Source: Carettochelys insculpta
Taxonomy: Eukaryota > Chordata > Testudines > Carettochelyidae
Direction: 5' to 3'
DNA: 64,000 nucleotides
Assembly: GCF_033958435.1 (NCBI RefSeq)
Contig: NC_134137.1
Location: 122,176,001-122,240,000, forward strand
Position numbers and translations under genes: made by a program. Shown here piece after piece: positions 34,101 through 45,655 of this stretch. How positions within the stretch are numbered: the first letter of the stretch is position 1; every line of letters begins with the position of its first letter. Under the pieces are notes generated by a model. It was not told the DNA's origin. It searched no databases and saw only the letters and a list, made by a program, of their open reading frames with translations.

Positions 34101-34601
34101 GGCAGTCTGGCATACGTGAGCACATGCAGGGTGGGGGGTGTGGGGAGGGGCCCTTTATGGGAGTGGCTGGCTGCAAGCCCAGAAGGGCTTGTCGGCCATG
34201 CGACCCCTGTCTACATCATTTCCATAGGGGCTATTGGTGTTTGGATGCTTCCTTCTGAAGTACTGGGCTGCTACTTTGAAATGAGGGCTGGGGGCTTTGT
34301 GTGTGTGGACACACAGCTCTGAACTGTGTTATTTCAAAGTTGGACTTTGAAATAAGCAACTTCAAAGTTAAATTTGTAGTGTAGACATGGCCAACATGGC
34401 TTATTTCAAAATAGGCTCTATTCCCTATCTTCACAGCACCTATTTCAAAATAGGCTCTATTCCTCACGCAATGAGGCTTACCAAATTGGAAATAAGCCAA
34501 CAACTATTTTGAAATAGCAGCTGCGCTATGTAGATGCTAGGATAGTTATTTTGAAATAATGGCTGTTCTTTGGAAATAACTCTGCTGTGTAGACCTAACC
34601 C

Positions 34602-35165
34602 TAGTTACTTCTCAGTTGTGATGCCAGAGACTCCACAGCAGAAGGGGACGGGAAGGGCAAAGCACCCACTGGGACAAAAACACCTCAAATGACTGAAGTT
34701 ACTATAATGTAAATAACCTCTCCTTCTATGAGCATTTGTCTCTTTTGGTGCTACACTGTGGGAAATTCCCAAGCAGTAATTCAAAGAGAAGTGGGTGCTG
34801 TGGAGGTATGACAGAAACCTTTTGGAGAAATGTATGACCAAATGCAATGTCATCTCTGGAAGCAGGTACGTTCGAAGAAGCAATAACAGATTTTCTGTCT
34901 GCAAGAGGATAACTACAGGGGAGGCTGGGTGGGAAGGCCAACTGCTAGCAGACATAGCAGCACAAGTTAGCAGTGAAACCAGAGAGTCTGACTAGATGGG
35001 AAGCAAAAATAATTCAAACACATCAGGACTGGAAAGAAGAAAAGTGGGAAACCAGAGCAATAGAACTGAGCTACCCAGCAGAGGGGAGAAGAGCCCCTTG
35101 GAGCACAAGGGATGTTTCTATGCAGGCATTGGCCTGCAGGCGCTAACCAGCAGCAGGGAATGCTA
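34602..35165. repeat. Unclassified repeat pieces, right side
   Basis: 34690-34810 (AATAACCTCTCC ... GAAATTCCCAAGCAGTAATTC ... GGTGCTGTGGAGGTATGACA) looks like an old interspersed repeat. 35085-35165 (GGAGCACAAGGGATG ... GCAGGCATTGGCCTGCAGGCG) is the inverted counterpart of 30315-30365. Confidence 0.5.
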
Positions 35166-37054
35166 CCATCTTGCAATGTTTGATATTTTCTTCATATCCC
35201 AGCTCCTCGACTCAAGTAATTTCATGAGAATCTCAGCTTTAGTCTGAACTAAAAGCCAGTGCCTAGCTCACATGGCTGCAAAAAAACAAAAAAAAATAAT
35301 CTCAGTTTTTAAATCAACTTAATGATTTTTGAGGGGTGGGAGGTAGACTCACTGTTTTTGAGCTCTTGTGGTTGAAAATTCTTGGGATGGGCTTAGCGAT
35401 GACAAGGTAATAGCAGTCACACCTTTCATCCTTGGAGAAAACGTGAGCCTTGGTTTGAATACACTACTTATTAGTGCATTTATAACACGGGAGGGGAGAA
35501 ACTGCCTATAGGCTTTTCAAGTAGATGAAAAGGCCAGGAAGGCAAGTGGCTGTTATTTTTCATTTGAGGTGTATAGTAGGTTTTATAGGAAGACAAACTA
35601 CAACTGGATTCTTGTATGTTTTGCTGACATAGCAGACTTAGAATCCACGACAGCTGATGCTATTGCTGAGGGAATAAGAACCACCTCAGGGGTTGCAAGG
35701 ATCAAGAAAGAAGAGCTAACTGGCCTGATTTTAAATGGTGCACTGCAGCAATCAGCATGGGTTGTTCAAATTGTGGGCAAGCCAATTTTAGAAAAGATAC
35801 AGGACATAACACTGTGAGGCGTATTGGCTACAACCTCTTGAGTTTACTGCATTGTAGAACAAAAAGAAAACAAAGAAAACTGCTGAAACTTGAGGGCACC
35901 AAAATGTTTATTACAATATAATTAATATTGCAAACAAAACCTTTATCAACTGTGATGGGTCCAGGCCATTAAGCAGCATATAGCCCCGCATGTGTGCTAT
36001 CTCACATTAGGGTAGGTTCGGAGCTGAGTGTCAAATATGAGAATAGTTCATCTCCCAATCAGTATCTGTCCCAAAGGTCAGGGGGTTCAGACCACAGGTT
36101 ATCACCAGGTAAGTTTTCTTCCACTCAGACTGTACTCAATTCAGACTAATAAATTCTGAGAAGCACTACCACATTAAGGAGTGAGCAAACAAATCAGCTA
36201 ATGAAATCAAGGCTGCAGTAAAGCTTATTTTATTATAGTGGGTCGGTGGCACCATGACAGTTAAAGTTGAGACTAATTTACTGCTTTGCAAGTGATTTTT
36301 CTAAGTGCTGTAAAATCCAAATGCTTGCACAGATTGTCTTGAAAATTGCTGAGCCTCCTGGGATCCAGAGTAATGTGAATGGTCCAAATGTGTGGCTATC
36401 TAAGCTAAGGCTGGCAAAACACAGATTTCTCCCCATCACCCAAGAAATCATGTGACATCAAAATGTTATGTTTCTTATAACTTTTCTGTACACGCATGGA
36501 GCTCAAAATAGGGCACTGATCATCCCCAAACTGATGTTTTAGTTTATTTCCTGGTTTTCATATATTTGTGTGCAGGCTGTGATGTTATCTGACAGAAAAT
36601 GACCCTATAGATTATTGTTTCAACCACTATTCTATATTTGCAACAGATCTAGCATAAATGCTATCAAGCAAGACATCTGTGAAAAGATTATGATTTGCTA
36701 GTTATGATTGTGCTATTTGCACGCCTGTATCATTTTTGTATTTGGAATTATGAGTACTGGTTCTGTACTGATAACAAATGTTCGACCCTGAGGTAATGCC
36801 CACAAAGTTTTCAGCCAGCATGTTTCAGGGGAACGATTCAAGTTGAATGGCTCATCGAAAGGACACAAATTCACAATGAAGCACTGGAGACAACCAAATA
36901 AAATGAAGGAAATTTCCTGGGAATATTCAGATTAGCATGTGTCAATGGCTTCTACCTGCAAAGAACTGACTCATCTATGGATAGGTGATTTGCCCATACA
37001 ATGACTAATATGCAAATTCTGTCTTCAACAACAACAGATTGTGGCACCTTTGGA
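35166..37054. other. No recognised gene; one doubtful hAT-like frame
   Basis: AT-rich. 35560-35817 (+) has an 82-codon open frame with DLESTTADAIAEGI and ELTGLILNGA, faintly like the DD-region of hAT transposases (TADxI ... GxxxDGA) with Asp replaced by Asn. No further support in the flanks. Confidence 0.25.
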
Positions 37055-37250
37055 TGAATCTACACTTCAGCCCTATTTTGAAATAAACTGTTCTGGACAA
37101 GCTATTCTGGAACAGTTTAGTTTGAAATAACACTGCTACACAGGCTAGCTACGTCTGCACTAGCCCATTCCTTTTGGTAGGGGCATGATAATGAGGGAGT
37201 TCAGATGACGCTAATAAGGCGCTGACATGAACATTTGTGCACTTCACTAA
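37055..37250. mobile_element. Two joined foldback-MITE fragments
   Basis: 37058-37140 (GAATCTACACTTCAGCCC, TATTTTGAAATAAACTG, ACTGCTACACAGG) is like the outer element at 30383. 37141-37250 (GCTAGCTACGTCTGCACTAG, TAATAAGGCGCTGACATGAAC) is like a family A arm. Confidence 0.55.
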
Positions 37251-38879
37251 CGATAAGCAGATATAATTATGTCAGCCTCTGCAATCATCCCTCATTCTTG
37301 CCTACATTTAGTATAGGAAATAACTTGTCATATTGTAAATAGTCGTCACGTTGTTGAAGGCTATCACTATGCTAGTAGTACAAGAGCCATATGGACTGTT
37401 AATGCCTTTGACACTTCGGGGATAGTGATTAGTTACTTTACAAAAATCCTCCAGAGCTATAGAGAAATTCTTTAAAAGAATTTATTATTTTTTCACAATT
37501 AGAAATACTTTCTCTGGGATCATCTTTGAGAAAAGCAGCCCAACTGGTGCTTTATTTTTTTTCTTTTCCTCAACCAGTACAAAGAAGTAGTGTGTTTTTG
37601 TTTTGATTTTTGTTTTTCTAAATAGTTTGGTCTTCGGGGGTTACTTTACACCAGTTTCTGATGAAAATAAGTTATACTGTGAATGTGGCACTGGAGAACT
37701 GGTGTCATATTGATTTTGCCATACAAGTTACACCCAACAGGTACCAATACAAAGGTAATCGAGAATAGCTTTTCTTAAGCATCAGATTTTCCCTGCAGAT
37801 CAACAGCAGGTGCTACTTTCACACACAGGCTTGAGCTTTCTGAATTCAAAAAAGGGAAAATTGAATGATAATAGTGTTGTGATTATTTATAGCGATTAAA
37901 TCCAAAATAAAAGACTTGCTAAGTTTTTGATTTTCCATGTAAGACTATACAAATCTGGGGGAGGAACATGGTCTGCGTAACATGTTCTAAAATGCCTCAA
38001 TAAACAGCAAATATTCCATTATTATTATTCATTTTACTACCATGGAAAATGATCAATCTCAATTTTTTTAGTTATACACAAATTCAAATTGAGCGTCCCT
38101 TTTTATTTTTAACTTAACCATTTATAGTTTATTCTTTACAATTCTGTTTCATACCCAAAGAGCACAAGAAAAATGTTTCCACATTGTGACTTGTATTTTT
38201 ACCACAGATATTTCAAACCCACATTTTTATTATGTTAATACTTTCAGAGACACTAAATAACCTATGTTCCATGTCTATCTTAATGATTACCATTTATTCT
38301 TCAACTGTGTTGTCCACATCTCATTCCGTACAGTAAATAATGTATTTTTCTCCATTGATTACAATAAAGTAAACAAACCCTTTAGATTAATCAGCAGACA
38401 TACCATACTACTATTGGATTATACTGGTAGAGAAAAAAAATCAGCCCTTCATTGCTTTTCCTTTAATCGCACAACTCTTGTATGAGCTGTGGTCATTATC
38501 TGGATTTAATTAACCATACCTCTATAATGAACCAATATAATTTCTATAAGACTGTCATATTAGAAACACTAGAATAATATAATGGTCTACTGAAGCATAG
38601 CATAATCTGTTAAATTGAAGGTACAACAATTCTAAAACACAGCACTCAAGGCAATCCACATATTTCAATGCACTATTCAAACATCCATATTCAATTGCAC
38701 TCACAAATATTCTTTTGAAAAACAAGTCTGTCTTCTTAGAACATAAATTGGTATGAACCAAAACATATATTGGAAACACTCTTTTGCTTCAGAATATTAT
38801 GAAAGAAAAATGTGTTGGATTATTGTGGGGAAAAAACCTACTGTTTATGCACATATCCTAAAGTATCTTCTTCCAATAT
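37251..38879. other. No recognised feature
   Basis: AT-rich; no repeat or protein recognised. Confidence 0.5.
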
Positions 38880-39590
38880 AGCTGTGTCTACACGTGCACG
38901 CTACTTCGAAGTAGCGGCACTAACTTCGAAATAGCGCCCGTCGTGGCTACACGCGTCGGGCGCTATTTCGAAGTTAACTTCGACGTTAGGTGGCGAGACG
39001 TCGAAGTCGCTAACCTCATGAGGGGATCGGAATAGCGCCCTACTTCGACGTTGAACGTCGAAGTAGGGACCGTGTAGACGATCCGCGTCCCGCAACGTCG
39101 AAATTGCTGGGTCCTCCATGGCGGCCATCAGCTGGGGGGTTGAGAGATGCTCTCTCTCCAGCCCCTGCGGGGCTCTATGGTCACCGTGGGCAGCAGCCCT
39201 TAGCCCAGGGCTTCTGGCTGCTTCTGCGGCAGCTGGGGATCCATGCTGCAGGCACAGGGTCTGCAACCAGTTGTCAGCTCTGTGTATCTTGTGTTGTTTA
39301 GTGCAACTGTGTCTGGGAGGGGCCCTTTAAGGGAGCGGCTTGCTGTTGAGTCCGCCCTGTGACTCTGTCTGCAGCTGTGCCTGGCACCCTTATTTCGATG
39401 TGTGCTACTTTGGCGTGTAGACGCACCCTCGCAGCACCTATTTCGATGCGGTGCCACGCAACGTCGAAGTTGAACATCGACGTTGCCAGCCCCGGAGGAC
39501 GTGTAGACGTTATTCATCGAAATAGCCTATTTCGATGTTGCTACATCGAAATAAGCTATTTCGATGTTGGCTTCACGTGTAGACGTAGCC
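38880..39590 (+). mobile_element. Harbinger-type MITE, family B copy 3
   Basis: 711 bp with TSD TAT (38877-38879, 39591-39593). Starts AGCTGTGTCTACACGTGC, ends GTGTAGACGTAGCC. Same interior as copies 2 and 4 (GGGCTCTATGGTCACCGTGG, GGGAGGGGCCCTTTAAGGG). Confidence 0.9.
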
Positions 39591-40231
39591 TATATGTTTA
39601 TTATTTTTGTTCCATTTCAGGGTCCATGACATGCTAAAACACCACACACACACACTCTCTCTCTCTCTCTTTCTACAGACTCTGACCTGTGGAATCTACT
39701 TCTTCCCTTTCTGTTCATCCCAACTGAATGCACATTTTATTATTTCCTATACAAAATGACTTGTCTAGACAGGACAAATGAGTGTTTTGAAATGCCTCAG
39801 TTAACCCATGGTAATTAACATGTTTGAAACTTCACATAAGCATAATTTGCAGACATAGACTTTGATGTTTAAAACCTTCAGTGACCCAAGAGCTGGCCAC
39901 AACTAGCTAACAAATTTTTAACCTCTTTGTCTTGGTCTATTCTAAGGGGATATTGACATTGCAGGGTTGCCACATGTCATGCTGTGCCTCTTGAGTTTTT
40001 TTTCTCTTTTTTGCACGTAGGCCCTCTCATCCACACTAAAATCCCTAAAATGCACATGCAGGTGCAGGTAGTTTTCCAATGGGCATGCCTGAGCTGGGGT
40101 ATGGGTCAAAGATTTTGCTGACATGCGACTGTGCCCTGCCTCCCACCCAGCCATTTTGCAGTGTCAAGGTCATAAAAACTGGGGGTGCCTGGCTCTGGGG
40201 GAGGGGGAAAGTGTTGGCCTCTAGTCTAGAT
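39591..40231. other. No recognised gene; (CA)n(CT)n
   Basis: Compound microsatellite at 39643-39671; otherwise AT-rich sequence. Confidence 0.5.
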
Positions 40232-40654
40232 CAGGGTGGCCAACCCACAGGTCTCGAGCTGCATGCAGCTCTTTGAGTCATTAGTATTGCCTTCTCAGAG
40301 CTTCATGCTGGGAATGCCATCCACTGCTCCATGCAGGCTCCCCAGCACTAGGTGGGAGAAGAGCATGGTTGCTCCTGTGAGTTGCTGGCACTGAATTAGA
40401 GCAGGAGTGGGCTGGGGTTCCTGGTTCTGGGAGTGGGAGGGGGACTGGGTTGGGGCAGGGGGTGCCTGGCTGTGGGGGAGTGGGAGGGCATGGAGCCACA
40501 TATTATATATTTATGTTTGTATATCTATATATCAATTGATATTTATTTTATATATCTATATGTAAAATATAAATATAAATAAATATATATGTGACTCTTT
40601 GTACTCTATCCACTGCTATTTTGGCTCTTCATGTCCAACTGGTCGGCCACCCTG
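40232..40654. mobile_element. hAT MITE with perfect 8-bp TSD
   Basis: CAGGGTGGCCAACC ... GGTCGGCCACCCTG, flanked by GTCTAGAT at 40224-40231 and 40655-40662. Subterminal GCAGCTCTTTGAG and GGCTCTTCATGTCC. A TATATATTTA-rich microsatellite (about 40500-40590) lies inside. No coding. Confidence 0.92.
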
Positions 40655-42171
40655 GTCTAGATATTTCTCCACTTCCCTTCCCATAACTCCCTGAACTGGG
40701 ATCTTCTATCCCATGTACGCACTCACTTCTCACACAACCTTCTTATATAGAAGTCACCTGCTAGTGCATATACTGCTGATCAACATTTAGCCCTTTATTT
40801 TCTATTGCTCCATTTTCTGAGCTAAGTCACACTTTTTCTAGATATTTTATATAAAAGATGGGCACCCTAGAAATTGCTACTAGCTTGCTAGAGGAGCAGA
40901 GCACTGTTCTCGTTACTTTCTAGCATGGGTATACTCAAGACCATGATTCTTCTGAAAGTTCCCGAAACATCCACCTGTATGACGGCAACTGAAAGAAGCT
41001 GGCAGAGCTCCTCATGCACCAAACTGAAAGCAGATCAAACACTGTACTGAAAGACCAGAGGGCATGCAATGTGATGGGTTTAACTTCAGATGAGGGTGGA
41101 AGCCTCATTTCCAGTTGACATATTTGCTGGATTCTTCTGATCAGCAAACTCTGAGCACGTCTGTGCCATCAACAACCCAGTGAAGTTCTGAAAATCCCAG
41201 CCTACAGACAGACTACCAGGGAAGATCAACCCACTCAGGGTCCATTATCTGGGGGTTTTGTTTCTCATACATGTGAAATGAGGCTTTCAGTGGTTAAAGT
41301 CAACCCTGGAACTCCTCGCAAGAGGCAAGAAATAAGGAAGGTCAATGGCAGAAATGCTCCCATCGACCTTCCTCTGTGTAGACAGACATCGAAGTTGACT
41401 GATGATAAATCAATTTTAGCTAAGAAATTGGCATAGCTAAGTTGCGTATTGACAGTTAACGTCTATGCCCAGTGTAGACATAGCCTCTATCTCTGAAAGA
41501 AAGTTATGAATCCAAGCACAGTTCTTATCCCCATCACCCTCAGACAACAATCACCTTATAATAAGAATCACTCACAGTCCCCCCACTATTACAACCCTGA
41601 AAACTGAGTTGTCTCCACTGAACTGGTTTGCAACAGCCATCTGCTGTAGCCAACTTTCGAAGGGCAATGGCACTGGTTTCTGCAGTGGTATAGCCTTCCC
41701 CATTCTACTCTACTGGGGCTGGAATGTCAATAAAAGTTCCTTGCAGAACTCCATTACAGTCTCCTTCCTCGAGCAGACATTCTGGAGCCACTGCTGGTCA
41801 CCCCAGGTCTGCATGGGGGATGATGTGATCCAGCTGTGCTGTGCTAATTTTCCTGCATCAGAAGAGCCTGTCTACGTATGGGGATCATGCTTCCATATAG
41901 GATTCACCATGGCTTCAATGCTTCAATGAACCCATTCCCCTGCCCACCCTGACAGGTTCCTCATGTTGCATCACAAAGGGCTTCTTAACAGCTCTCTCAG
42001 CAACTTGCCTACTCCATTTCATGAAAAATTCACCTAGGTGCAAAGGAATGGCTTGTCCCTTGGTGGGAATGGACAAAAGTGAGGAGTCTACAGATGTGGT
42101 GGATTTAACACACTTCCACATGGGATCTGGGAAGGTCCAAAAAGTTCTCTAACAGTACATCACAATCACTA
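40655..42171. other. No recognised gene; one MITE arm
   Basis: 41340-41488 ends TGCCCAGTGTAGACATAGCC and contains CATCGACCTTCC and CATCGAAGTTGAC, consistent with one arm of a foldback MITE of another subfamily. The 106-codon frame at 41609-41929 is not recognisable. Confidence 0.45.
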
Positions 42172-42476
42172 CAGGTTGAACTTCTCTAGCATGGCACCCT
42201 TGGGACCTGACCGATGAAGAACGAGAGAATTTGCTGGACCATCGGAGGTCAGTATTGTCTAGCAGCATTACCAACACTTCCACTGCATTCTAAACTCTTA
42301 GAAGACACTGAGGGGTAGATTACAGCTAAATAACAGCACAGAACACTGAGAGGTGGCTACAAACAAACTTTTTTGGGTCTGCGGGAAACTTGGCCACACC
42401 CGTGATAAATGACTAAAATCATGCTGGACGATGGAGGTTGCCGAATGAGACAGTTCCAAATTAGAGTTTCAACCTG
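42172..42476 (+). mobile_element. Tigger-like MITE, copy 1
   Basis: CAGGTTGAACTTCTCTAGC at the left and, reverse-complemented, CAGGTTGAAACTCTAA at the right. TA precedes it; CA follows (mutated TA). The interior is collinear with 46503-46820 in opposite orientation (TTGTCTAGCAGCATTACC, AACACTTCCACTGC, AAATAACAGCACAGAACACT). Confidence 0.8.
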
Positions 42477-42670
42477 CAGAACAGCTCTAGTAAATGTTCT
42501 ACAGATGCTGGGATATTCCCCCAGAAATCCTAGAAACACTGGCACTCAACACGTGTGTCTGGTGCCAGTGTGGCTCCAGGTATGGGTCACGTGTTGCTCT
42601 TCTGTGTGGACTCTTGAGAGATGGGCGTGGCTAATGCATGACCCAGAACACAGGTTCATGCTTCAATATA

Positions 42671-42800
42671 CATAAGAATGGTCATACTGGATCAGAACAA
42701 AGGTTCCTCTGGTTAATTATCTTGTCTTCCAACAGTGGCCAGTGCCAGGTACCTCAGAGCGAATGAACAGAACAAGTATTCACCAAGTGATCAATTCTCT
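42671..42800. repeat. Interspersed repeat fragment, also at 55692
   Basis: AAGAATGGTCATACTGGATC, TCTTGTCTTCCAACAGTGGC, GAATGAACAGAACAAG. A shared middle (CCTGTCTTCCAACAGTGGCC, GAATGAACAAAACAGG) occurs near 55705-55760. Probably a common sauropsid retroelement; family not certain. Confidence 0.55.
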
Positions 42801-44268
42801 AATGTAGGCATATTCTACATCCAAATGCTGTTTCAAAACGTGTTAATTAACATGCACTGCTAATTCAGTTTTAAGCACCAGTCATTTTTTTCAGTCAAGA
42901 CAAGCCCCCAGTGGATACAACCTCATTAGTGCCATTCAGACAATTGCTGCTTGCTGCAGCTCCTTTGCTCTCTAGATCAAAGCAATGAATTCCATTATCT
43001 GCCAAGTACTCTGCTTTAACGTATAATAGCCTGACCAATTCTTTATCTTCCAATATGCCTCAGAATGAAAATGTATCCAGCATGACTACATATTTTCAGA
43101 GATGATATCAATGGCCATCATAAATAGGTGGGACGTTCGCCGCAAAATAACCAGAAATACAGTCCACCTAATGTTGGTGCACAGTTCAGTTTCCTGAGTT
43201 TAGTATGTTTTAGTCATTCTTAAGATTAAAAGTTTTCTATAGGCTTAAAGGAAATGATTTTATTTGCTTTTAAATGACATGAATAAATATAGATGTACAG
43301 ATTTTAGTGTACACATTTATTGTCCTATATGACAGGGATGAATCGTGGATGCCAATTGTGCATCAGTCATGAAACAGACTATAAATGCAAAAAATAAGTA
43401 TTCTAAACAAATTGGTGGAGGGGTTGAAGATGCTCCTTGCCTGGGGCACCCTGACAAGGTCTAGGACTGGCTCAAAGGCATTTCTGAAGACCGTATCTGC
43501 CAGAAAAAGAAAAGAATTCACACTTTCCACTCAGTCACTGTCCTATAAAACAGATCTCATTATGGGAAACAACATGATACATCACATTATGCAAAGCATA
43601 ATCAGATGATCACACTTATTTCAGCATAACCAAAGCTCCTGGATTGCAACAGAACTGGATAATTAAGCAGAAATCATCATGCATTTTCTGAATTGCTTAA
43701 CAAGTAGTGGTGTCGTAGTAGTCTTGGACTTTGATTCAGATTTAGAATGTCAAGTGACGAGTAAAAGTCCTTTGAAAACCTGTAAAAAGAAAAATTAAAC
43801 CCAGAAATATTTGAGTTTGTTGCTGCTGTCTTTTATGATTTGCCAGCAGGTGTATCCAAAACTCTATGATGAGACACATGAACAGTGCAGCATCCCACAG
43901 TTACAATTCGCTTAAGGACATAATTATTTAAAAAAAGATGAACTCACTCCCAGTTTTAATGTGGCGTATTTAGGGACATCTAGTAATTGTAAGATAGTAG
44001 TGCTGATGCAGTGTATTCAACCAAAAAGACAGCATTTAAAGTAAAAAAAAAAAAAATCTCTCTCTAAAACATGGCACGTTAGGGTTTGTTTCAGTGAAGT
44101 CAATGTTCAAAGGAGAAATTTCTGATCACAGAATGCTCCACATTTCAGATGAACTACCCGTTAGTTTTATTAAGGCATCTGCAAAACTGGCAGCTAAGAG
44201 GTAACATACCCAGGCACAAAGACCAGACCTATTCATACAATTTTAACTGTTAGATGCTGCCTCACTAC
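42801..44268. other. No recognised feature
   Basis: AT-rich, with a poly-A tract at 44042-44056. Confidence 0.5.
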
Positions 44269-44278
44269 GCTTATAGCA

Positions 44279-44504
44279 ACAGGGAGGTAGCCATGTTAGT
44301 CTGCATTCTAACAAAATAAAACAGCAGTCATGTAGCACTTTAAAGAGTAAAAACTGATTTATTAGGTGATGAGCTTTTGTGGGACAGACCCACTTCCTCA
44401 GATCTATCTGAAGATCTGAAGAAATGGGTCTGTCCAATGAAAGCTCATCACCTAATAAATCATTTGTTAGTCTCTGTAGTGCTACATGACTGCTGGTTTG
44501 TTGT
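44279..44504. repeat. PLE-tail foldback unit, copy 3, with 10-bp TSD
   Basis: ACAGGGAGGTAGCCATGTTAG ... GTCATGTAGCACTTT ... TGATGAGCTTTTGTGGGACAG meets TCTGAAGAAATGGGTCTGTCC ... GAAAGCTCATCACC ... TAGTGCTACATGACTGC. Flanked by GCTTATAGCA (44269-44278) and GCTTACAGCA (44505-44514). A different subfamily from 23859 but the same architecture. Confidence 0.82.
44416..44450 (+). ncRNA. Degenerate hammerhead-like core
   Basis: CTGAAGA (44416-44422), ATGGGTCTGTCCAAT, GAAA (44439-44442), AGCTCATCACCT. The opposite arm has CTGAGGA on the minus strand (44395-44401) but its GAAA is changed. Low activity expected even if the fold is right. Confidence 0.3.
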
Positions 44505-44606
44505 GCTTACAGCAGTTAACTAACTATGACAGAAAAATAAAAGAGGCTTTTAATATTTAAAAGTGCCTCAACCTGCATCTACAAATCTGCACATGCAGAT
44601 CAACTA

Positions 44607-45015
44607 CAATAACCCCTCCATATAGCGGACCCCATTTTACCAGACATCGATAACAATGGACGTCTGCTAGCCTCCCCCTACAAAGAAAGTAGAGTACAGT
44701 ACTGTACTTTACAGTACTGGACGTGGGGACTCACCAGAAACACCACTGGTTGCCCCTGTGGCTGAGACCATCCCTCATCCCAGCCATGGGGGGGGGGGAC
44801 GGGGGCAGGGGCAGGGGGGCAACAGTGGAGGCAGTCAGAGGAGCCACTGAGGTCAGGGAAGAGTGCGGGCAGCTGGGAGCCGGAGGAGCCACCACGCTCT
44901 GTTGGAGCCGGAAGGACCCAGGAAGGTCAGTGAGTAAACCCTCAGATATAACAGACTTCCAGTTTTAACAGATGCCCCTTCCTCACTATTAGTCTGTTAC
45001 ATCGAGGGTTTACTG
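44607..45015. mobile_element. Tigger-type MITE, 409 bp
   Basis: Left CAATAACCCCTCCATATAGC, right reverse-complement CAGTAAACCCTCGATGTAAC, with TA on both sides (44605-44606, 45016-45017). GC-rich interior with a G run at 44768-44777. Confidence 0.82.
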
Positions 45016-45655
45016 TAATTCTGTTTGCAGAGGAAATGTATGCTTTCTGCACACCATACCCACACAAAACATAGGACAATGTAACTACCAATTCTAATTT
45101 TCATTTTTACCTGTTAAAATTTTATACAATTTTATCTAAATTTTCATTTTATCTGTTACCAAACCTGTCTTTCTCCCTGCCCCCAGTATTTGGGCTATAA
45201 GTTCTGATTATGTGCATTCTAAAGAAGCCACCTCTGTATGAGCTCTTAAACAGCAGCCTTCACTGCACTTAGGAAGCCAGAATGCAGTCTGAATTGAACC
45301 AATGTAAATAAAGAGAAACTTTGCTAATGCCAAAGAAGGTAACCTGGATGTACAATGATGCAAGAGATCTGAATTTGTCCCAGTTCTGCCCTTCCACTGA
45401 AAAAAAACTGCACCAATCTACAAAAGGGCAGCAATAAGCCATAATGTTAGATGACAGAATGAAAATAGGCATTTCTGTATCTAGATCAGACTTGAGTCAT
45501 GATCTCTGTTAACAACAAATACTTCATCATTACAATATTGCTCAGTCAAAGAAGAATCTGGGAACCACTAGACACACCAGGTAGCATCTTGTGTACAGTG
45601 TCAAGCAACTTTAACCTTTTTATCGTATGAATTTTCTTTAAATTATATACGCTCG
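45016..45655. other. No recognised feature
   Basis: AT-rich; no repeat or protein recognised. Confidence 0.5.

Larger units (their letters stand above)
30562..34392. mobile_element. PIF/Harbinger DNA transposon, nearly complete but dead
   Basis: 3.83 kb. Left end AGCTGTATCTACACTAGCAA, right end reverse-complement GGCCATGTCTACACTACAAA; arms with AACTTCAAAGTTA-type blocks follow. It encodes the two proteins of autonomous Harbingers in convergent orientation: a Myb/SANT-like protein (plus, about 31060-32141) and a DDE transposase (minus, about 34100-32941). Both are interrupted. Internal end sequences (GGGCTCTATGGTCAC at 30860; GAGGGGCCCTTTATGGG near 34145) are shared with family B MITEs. No matching TSD was found at its edges within the host foldback. 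The 3' region carries a CR1 fragment and a GTGTGG array. Confidence 0.9.
30383..34601. mobile_element. Foldback MITE split by a Harbinger transposon (outer element)
   Basis: The left arm 30383-30561 (GGGTATGTCTACACAGCAG ... GAGCCTATTTTGAAATAC) pairs with the right arm 34393-34601 (AAATAGGCTCTATTCC ... CTGCTGTGTAGACCTAACCC). Flanks TTG / TAG fit a 3-bp TSD with one mismatch. Without the insert 30562-34392 the element would be about 390 bp. Confidence 0.75.
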
